NCBI GenBank assembly: GCA_013299105.1
Contig: JAAFJY010000030.1
Coordinates: 1 to 64,000, forward strand
Reading direction: 5' to 3'
Source of the DNA: Chitinophagales bacterium
Lineage (GTDB): Bacteria > Bacteroidota > Bacteroidia > Chitinophagales > Saprospiraceae
DNA: 64,000 bases
Part shown: one piece after another, positions 59,601 through 64,000 of the stretch
Layout: the number at the start of each line of letters is the position of its first letter
Numbering within the stretch: the first letter of the stretch is position 1
Translations under genes and position numbers: made by a program
Notes under the pieces: generated by a model
Seen by the model: the letters and a program-made list of their open reading frames with translations, nothing else
Databases searched by the model: none
What the model was told of the DNA's origin: nothing

Positions 59601-60719
59601 ATGAGGGGCACCTTCAAGCTAGCTACTTTTTTCAAAATCCCGGTTCGCATTCACTGGACTTTTTTTGGCCTCGTTTTCGGGTACTTGCTGTATTCCGGGT
59701 ACCTGAGTGATTGGGACTGGCGGAGTATGGCTTGGTCCATGCTTTTTGTGTTTACGCTTTTCTTTTTAGTGGTTTTGCACGAATATGGCCATGCCTTGAT
59801 GGCCCGTTATTACAAGGTACGCACCCGCGACATCATCCTCTTTCCCATTGGTGGCGTAGCCCGCTTAGACCACATTCCTGAAAAACCTGCACATGAATTT
59901 TGGGTAGCCATCGCTGGTCCGCTGGTCAATTTTGTGCTGGCAGCCATTTTTAGTACCTATTTGCTGCAGTTTCCCGCTGGCGAGCGCTGGAACATTCTAC
60001 AGGCCGTGCGCCACCCGGACGGCAATTACTTCCTTGATCAGTACAGCAAAATAGACCTGTACCTGTTTTTTGTGATCTACCTCAACCTCATCTTGGGTAT
60101 TTTCAACCTCATTCCCGCTTTTCCGATGGATGGTGGGCGCATCCTGCGGGCTTTGTTGTCGATCCCCTTGGGGCGTTATCGGGCAACGGGTATTGCCGTG
60201 CGGCTGGGGCAAGTGGCCGCACTGGGCATGATCGCCTATGCTTTTTTGGAAAGTTCGCCGATTTTTATCCTAATCTCAGTCTTCATCCTCATCACGGCAA
60301 CCAATGAATACAAGGTCGTAAAAGCCGATCACCTGCTGAGTCAAAAAACAATTGAAGCCCTGAGTCAGAGCCACTATACTCCTATTTACCGGGAGGATCA
60401 AATTGGCCTGGTAGCAGGCGTGATGAAACAAACCCGCCAACGGGATTTCCTGGTTTTTGACCAGTGGTTGCAGCCCATCGGGGTATTGCCACACTGGCGC
60501 ATCCAAAAAGCCCTGAAAAAAAAGGACCTCGAAGCCCCCGTGAGCAAGTACTGGCTCCAGGAATTGCACCCCGTGCTGAATACCGAACACCTGCGGGCCG
60601 CCCACGACATTTTCCAGCGATCCGACGCGGGTGCATTGCCAGTTTATAACGCCTGGAACCGCCTGGTGGGGGTTTTGGAGGAGAGTCGCTTCAATGATTT
60701 TTTAAGGAAGGGGGTGTAG
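59601..60719 (+). CDS. Site-2 protease-like M50 metallopeptidase with CBS domains
   Basis: A 372-residue membrane peptidase that should cut within membrane segments. The ATG at 59601 (MRGTFKLATFFKIPVRIHWT) is the family start; 39 upstream codons are low-complexity. HEYGHALMARYY holds the zinc His pair and Glu, and IPAFPMDGGRILRALLSIPL the third zinc ligand Asp. The C-terminal 120 residues are a CBS pair (LVFDQWLQPIGVLPHWRIQK and RSDAGALPVYNAWNRLVGVL) that may sense nucleotides. It may process an anti-sigma factor, but none adjoins it. Confidence 0.9.
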   Translation: MRGTFKLATFFKIPVRIHWTFFGLVFGYLLYSGYLSDWDWRSMAWSMLFVFTLFFLVVLHEYGHALMARYYKVRTRDIILFPIGGVARLDHIPEKPAHEFWVAIAGPLVNFVLAAIFSTYLLQFPAGERWNILQAVRHPDGNYFLDQYSKIDLYLFFVIYLNLILGIFNLIPAFPMDGGRILRALLSIPLGRYRATGIAVRLGQVAALGMIAYAFLESSPIFILISVFILITATNEYKVVKADHLLSQKTIEALSQSHYTPIYREDQIGLVAGVMKQTRQRDFLVFDQWLQPIGVLPHWRIQKALKKKDLEAPVSKYWLQELHPVLNTEHLRAAHDIFQRSDAGALPVYNAWNRLVGVLEESRFNDFLRKGV

Positions 60720-60733
60720 AGAATCGGTGAGTT

Positions 60734-60916
60734 AGTGACAAGCCACGAATAAACCTTACCAAATCGCAACTGCGTTACCCCGCTGCGCGAGGCCGCTTTT
60801 AGCACGCGGATGACGCAGATAACGCGGATTTTCGCGGATTTCCAGCATGACGTTGACCGTTACATTGACTTAAGTGTGTCTTAAAAACTGGTAAGGTTTA
60901 TTTTTGAACCGTTACT
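60734..60916. mobile_element. Small inverted-repeat element R1, complete copy B
   Basis: Ends AGTGACAAGCCACGAATAAA and TTTATTTTTGAACCGTTACT, as in copy A (16377), with 9-bp units GCGGATGAC/GCAGATAAC and TTTCCAGCATGACGTTGACC inside. Element R2 follows immediately. Confidence 0.7.
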
Positions 60917-61058
60917 TAGTACAGCGTTTTTTAAGTTTTCGTAATTATCTCCCCTACTGATTGGCGGAGCTGAACTGGCAAAAGGGCTGACGTACTTACC
61001 TCTTTAATGCAAAAACTCATTTACGATGGTTTAGCGAACTTAAAAAACAAACTACTTA
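60917..61058. mobile_element. Small inverted-repeat element R2, copy 2 (inverted)
   Basis: TAGTACAGCGTTTTTTAAGTT at the left and AACTTAAAAAACAAACTACTTA at the right. The whole is the inverse of 46864-47003, with a few substitutions and indels. It truncates the AAA/PDDEXK gene fragment that follows. Confidence 0.65.
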
Positions 61059-61098
61059 GCCACCTAACCCGACATTTTAGTAAAAGTTTAGTGATTAA

Positions 61099-61218
61099 CT
61101 GGATCGTATGGGCCTCCAAGAAGGGGCTTTGCTTGTTTTTGACCACCAAGGGCAAAACACCTGGAAATCTGAGCTGATCAATTGGAAGGGGAAGGCCGTT
61201 TTTGTGGTTTGGGTGTGA
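61099..61218 (+). pseudogene. C-terminal fragment of an AAA/PD-(D/E)XK-type protein
   Basis: Thirty-nine codons read LDRMGLQEGALLVFDHQGQN, TWKSELINWKGKAVFVVWV and stop. The LDRxGL..G.LLVFD pattern with a final strand VFVV is the usual end of AAA-ATPase-like proteins with a PD-(D/E)XK tail. A TAA stop lies directly before it, and element R2 is 40 bp upstream. The rest of the gene is lost. Confidence 0.55.
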
Positions 61219-61220
61219 GC

Positions 61221-62165
61221 TCACTTACTCAAGCTAATCCTCAATACCCCCAAAATCACCAACACCGTGCCGGCCAACTGCCAAAGCCCGAAGCCTTCGC
61301 CCAGGAAAGAATAGCCCAAAAAGATGGTAATCACGGGACCCACGCTGCTGATGATGGCCACGTTGCTTGCTCCAATGATGCGGATGGCCTCGCTGGTGAG
61401 AAATGTAGGAATAACTGTTGACACGATGGCCATGATCAGGACCAGTTGATAAAGCCCTGCCTCGTAATGCCACAAAGCCAAACCTTTGGCTACCGCATGG
61501 TGCAACAACACCCCAACGCCTGCCGCAATCATCGCCAGGCAAGTGTAGCGCATGGAGCCCAACATACGGATGTAAATTCCACTCCAAACCAAATAAACCG
61601 CAAAACTAAACCCAGCTAGAAAAATCAAGACCGACCCCAAGGGCACATTGCTCCCTGCGGCCAACTGCGCCCGATCTTGCAGAGCGATGAGCACTCCCAG
61701 GTAAGTCATCCCCAAAGCCAGCCACTGCACGCGGGTAATGGTTTTTTTGAAAAAAACGACGCCCAAGCCCAATACAATCGTAGGATAAAGGAACAAAATC
61801 AAGCGCTCCAAGCCTGCCGTGATGTATTGCAAGCCCAAGAAATCGAACATACTGGCCGCGTAATACCCGGTGAGGCCCAACACAATCACACCTAACCAAT
61901 CGCGGGGTTTGAGCTGAACCAAATCCCCATTTTTGCGGCCTTGGCGATTGATCCACCACAAAATGATGATGAAAAACGGCAGTGAAAAAACCATGCGCAA
62001 GCTCAAGAGTGAGAGGCTGTCGATCTCATAGCGATAAGCCAGCTTGATCACCACGGCTTTGGTAGAAAAGCAAAAAGCGCTGGTCACTACCATTGCCGCA
62101 GCCCAGAGTTTTTGGCGGGTGCTGAAACTGCGTTGTCCTTCTTCCAGAGCTCCTGTGTTGGCCAT
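61221..62165 (-). CDS. EamA/DMT family transporter
   Basis: A 314-residue inner-membrane protein with ten helices in two EamA repeats (first from about AAAMVVTSAFCFSTKAVVIK, second from SVLIFLAGFSFAVYLVWSGI). It belongs to the drug/metabolite exporter superfamily; the substrate is unknown. The ATG at 62165 is chosen since the family start is near there; 34 further codons upstream are open but contain no helix. It lies 103 bp after queE in the same direction. Confidence 0.85.
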   Translation of the reverse strand: MANTGALEEGQRSFSTRQKLWAAAMVVTSAFCFSTKAVVIKLAYRYEIDSLSLLSLRMVFSLPFFIIILWWINRQGRKNGDLVQLKPRDWLGVIVLGLTGYYAASMFDFLGLQYITAGLERLILFLYPTIVLGLGVVFFKKTITRVQWLALGMTYLGVLIALQDRAQLAAGSNVPLGSVLIFLAGFSFAVYLVWSGIYIRMLGSMRYTCLAMIAAGVGVLLHHAVAKGLALWHYEAGLYQLVLIMAIVSTVIPTFLTSEAIRIIGASNVAIISSVGPVITIFLGYSFLGEGFGLWQLAGTVLVILGVLRISLSK

Positions 62166-62268
62166 ACCACTTGTTTTTAGGGACAAGAACAAGATTTCTG
62201 AGTCGGAGGTTTCAACGATTTCGTGGCTTTTTCCGATTCGTAGGGCGAGTTGGTTTATAGATAACACA

Positions 62269-62913
62269 TCACGGAATCGCCAATATCTTATGCGTTTGCA
62301 GGCTCAACTTCCACTTGGGGTTTTTGAGGCAGTACTTCAAGGTTAGTTGGGTATTCTCGGCAGCTTTTGGGCCATCCATTGGTTGCAGGTAAAAATGGGT
62401 AAAATCCAGGTCCAGGTAGCGTTCAGGCTCGGCTCCAGGTTGGGGAAATACCAGTTTCAGCTCGTGGCCACTGGTTACAATAATATCGGTATGGGCCTTG
62501 GGGCTCATGCAAATCCAGTCGATGCCAGCAGGAGCTTCGACGGTGCCATTGGTTTCTACGGCTACTTCCAGACCGCGTTGGTGAAAAGCTTCGATTAGTG
62601 GTTCGTCCAGTTGCAAGAGGGGCTCTCCGCCCGTACACACCACGTAAGGTTGGCCAACTTGTGGGTCAGGCCACAGGGAAATGACCTTGTCGGCCAGGGC
62701 TTCAAGGCTGTATTTTCCACCATTTTCGCCATCCATGCCCCAAAAATCAGTATCGCAAAATTGGCAAATGGCTTTGGGGCGGTCTTTTTCCAGCCCCGTC
62801 CAAAGGTTGCAACCCGTGAAACGGCAAAACACGGCTGGCCTGCCTGCCTGGGCACCTTCGCCTTGCAGGGTGTAAAAAATTTCCTTGATTTTGTAACGCT
62901 GCTGTTCCGCCAT
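62269..62913 (-). CDS. queE: 7-carboxy-7-deazaguanine synthase
   Basis: A 214-residue radical SAM enzyme of queuosine and 7-deazapurine synthesis. The ATG at 62913 gives MAEQQRYKIKEIFYTLQGEG, the family start. The cluster Cys are in FCRFTGCNLWTG and CQFCDTDF; the long insertion between the first and second pair is a known feature of some QueE proteins. VCTGGEPLLQLDEPLI and VAVETNGTVEAP are the SAM-binding segments. No queC or queD adjoins it. Confidence 0.92.
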   Translation of the reverse strand: MAEQQRYKIKEIFYTLQGEGAQAGRPAVFCRFTGCNLWTGLEKDRPKAICQFCDTDFWGMDGENGGKYSLEALADKVISLWPDPQVGQPYVVCTGGEPLLQLDEPLIEAFHQRGLEVAVETNGTVEAPAGIDWICMSPKAHTDIIVTSGHELKLVFPQPGAEPERYLDLDFTHFYLQPMDGPKAAENTQLTLKYCLKNPKWKLSLQTHKILAIP

Positions 62914-63235
62914 TGGTTTTTGAGGCTTTATTTTCAGCCGTAAAGCTATGATTTTTGAGCCGAATTTGACTTGTATGGTCTTTCGTTTCCAATCTGAAAG
63001 GCACACTTTCACCCCCACCCCAATCTTGCGGATTCCAGCACGATGTTGGCTCCCCAAAGCAGCTTTAGAGTATGTTTAAAATTTTTTGTTTGTCATAAAA
63101 CGGTCCAATTTCGCCTATTCTTCGTTAGGAAAATACTCATTATGCGCTGCATAACTCCGCTTTTCCTGCCTCGACTAGCCAAAATTTGCCTCGTTTTCTG
63201 ACTAAACCTCCAATATTTAAACACACTCTTAACTG

Positions 63236-63284
63236 ATGGACAAAAGTATTTACTTTATTTTAGCTCAAATACTAAAAGGTCTCT
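63236..63284. mobile_element. Solo terminus of element R3
   Basis: GATGGACAAAAGTATTTACT then TTATTTTAGCTCAAATACT, the inverse of the left end of R3 (29294, 46134). The rest of the element is absent. In the gap 62914-63356 I see nothing else apart from GGAACC at 63320, reminiscent of an ECF-type -35. Confidence 0.45.
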
Positions 63285-63356
63285 AGCACAAAAAAATCAA
63301 ATTTTGGGTGATAATTTCGGAACCGGGGTATCAAGAAGCAACTAAATTTGTACTCT

Positions 63357-63911
63357 ATGCAAACTTTATCCGATAACATACTGCTTCAACAACTCAAAAC
63401 AGAGGACAATGCCTCTTTTCAACTGTTGTATGAATTTTATTTCCCTTCGGTTGCTGCTTATGTAAAGCAAAACATGGGAAATGAAGAAGATACAGAAGAC
63501 ATTTTTCAAGAAGCTATTATTGTACTATTACAAAAAGTCAGACAGCCCGACTTCGTGTTAACTGCTTCTTTAAAAACTTATCTGTACGCTATTGCAAAAA
63601 ACCTTTGGCTAAAGCGTTTGCGGAGTAAAAAACTCATTTCTTTTGATGAGTTTGAGCAGAAACAAACGGAGCCAGAATTCTTTTCTTTTGAGTTTCACCC
63701 GGAAAAAACAAAAGAAGAAAAAGTAGAAACCTGGCTAACCAAAATTACTGATAATTGCCAACGAATACTAAAAGCCATTTTTTATTATCGTGAACCAATG
63801 GACAGTTTGATGAAGAAGATGGGATGGAAAAACAAACACACCGCTGCTAACCAACAATATAAGTGCATACAACAAATCAAGAAAGAAAAGCAAAGTGAAG
63901 AGGGGGCCTGA
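63357..63911 (+). CDS. ECF-type RNA polymerase sigma factor
   Basis: A 184-residue sigma-70 family protein. Region 2 is clear (FQLLYEFYFPSVAAYVKQNM, EEDTEDIFQEAIIVLLQKV, SLKTYLYAIAKNLWLKRLR). Region 4 is a helix-turn-helix at about 140-180 (RILKAIFYYREPMDSLMKKM, KHTAANQQYKCIQQIKK) with a weaker match than usual. The ATG at 63357 is used instead of a TTG nine bases upstream. An anti-sigma gene would be expected downstream, outside the window. Confidence 0.85.
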   Translation: MQTLSDNILLQQLKTEDNASFQLLYEFYFPSVAAYVKQNMGNEEDTEDIFQEAIIVLLQKVRQPDFVLTASLKTYLYAIAKNLWLKRLRSKKLISFDEFEQKQTEPEFFSFEFHPEKTKEEKVETWLTKITDNCQRILKAIFYYREPMDSLMKKMGWKNKHTAANQQYKCIQQIKKEKQSEEGA

Positions 63912-63927
63912 AAATCCCCTCTTTTTT
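63898..63927 (+). terminator. Hairpin terminator overlapping the sigma-factor stop
   Basis: AGAGGGG pairs with CCCCTCT followed by TTTTT. The stop codon lies in the loop. It may separate the sigma gene from downstream genes. Confidence 0.6.
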
Positions 63928-64000
63928 GCTTATTTTAATTTATGCTTAGTCTCCCATCTAACTTAATGATACACAATGTCAAGGCTGCAGCAAACAAACT

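Noticed and set aside
63320-63345. An ECF autoregulatory promoter (GGAACC) before the sigma factor gene
   Set aside because: Only the -35-like hexamer is seen; the matching -10 element is unclear and Bacteroidota ECF promoters are poorly defined.

Overview
The window looks like chromosome of a member of the Bacteroidota, most likely the Saprospiraceae (a Haliscomenobacter-like filamentous bacterium). The evidence is: a T9SS-type secreted protein with a SprB-like repeat, a CarboxypepD_reg/TonB-dependent receptor, LytS/LytTR two-component pairs, the TlpA - DUF6029 - Omp28 set, Bacteroidota promoters (TTTG/CTTG, 19-20 bp, TAnnTTTG) and almost no Shine-Dalgarno sequences. The genus is inference; no rRNA or tRNA gene was found.

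Layout. 0-5 kb: a truncated AAA-ATPase-like gene, a GT4 glycosyltransferase and an iscS-iscU-iscA operon. 5-8 kb: thiol-redox set (TlpA-like thioredoxin, DUF6029 outer-membrane protein, Omp28-like lipoprotein). 8.4-11.3 kb: a methyltransferase-phosphoribosyltransferase fusion and an HD-domain protein fused to a Pycsar-type (PycTM) membrane effector domain. 11.5-20 kb: large T9SS cargo protein, CoxE-like VWA protein, TonB-dependent receptor, TPR lipoprotein. 20-25 kb: HTH/membrane protein pair, lepA, NrtR-like Nudix regulator. 25-33.5 kb: S9 peptidase, then a five-gene lipoprotein operon (variant c-type cytochrome, PHM-like copper protein, small barrel, MbnP-like protein, MbnH/MauG-like di-haem peroxidase) with a LytS/LytTR pair pointing away from it. 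35-39 kb: TonB-C protein and an ExbB-ExbD-ExbD-TonB operon. 39-50 kb: DUF234-type ATPase, GNAT, secreted ADP-ribosylglycohydrolase, superoxide dismutase, a PIN toxin-antitoxin module bracketed by a duplicated sod 3' end, a graveyard of mobile elements, and a second LytTR/LytS pair. 50-64 kb: S41 peptidase, lspA, pdxA, lrgAB, GH3-like enzyme, M50 protease, EamA transporter, queE and an ECF sigma factor.

The intergenic DNA is the most unusual aspect. It is crowded with short-period tandem arrays (7-, 8-, 9- and 11-bp units), often starting right at a stop codon or abutting a start codon. Many share a conserved distal flank (a GGGGCTCGC-like box, then 40-70 bp, then CACGGTTTGG). There are also several small elements with terminal inverted repeats (about 455, 180-320, 140 and 130 bp) with two or more copies here, some of which truncate genes. 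Several start codons are confused by these arrays, because the arrays are open in frame and translate into spurious N-terminal extensions.

The strongest leads are the HD-PycTM protein without a neighbouring cyclase, the copper/haem operon with an MbnP/MbnH-like pair, the methyltransferase-PRTase fusion, the sod 3'-end duplication around the toxin-antitoxin module, and the swap-in heptad/octad array elements.
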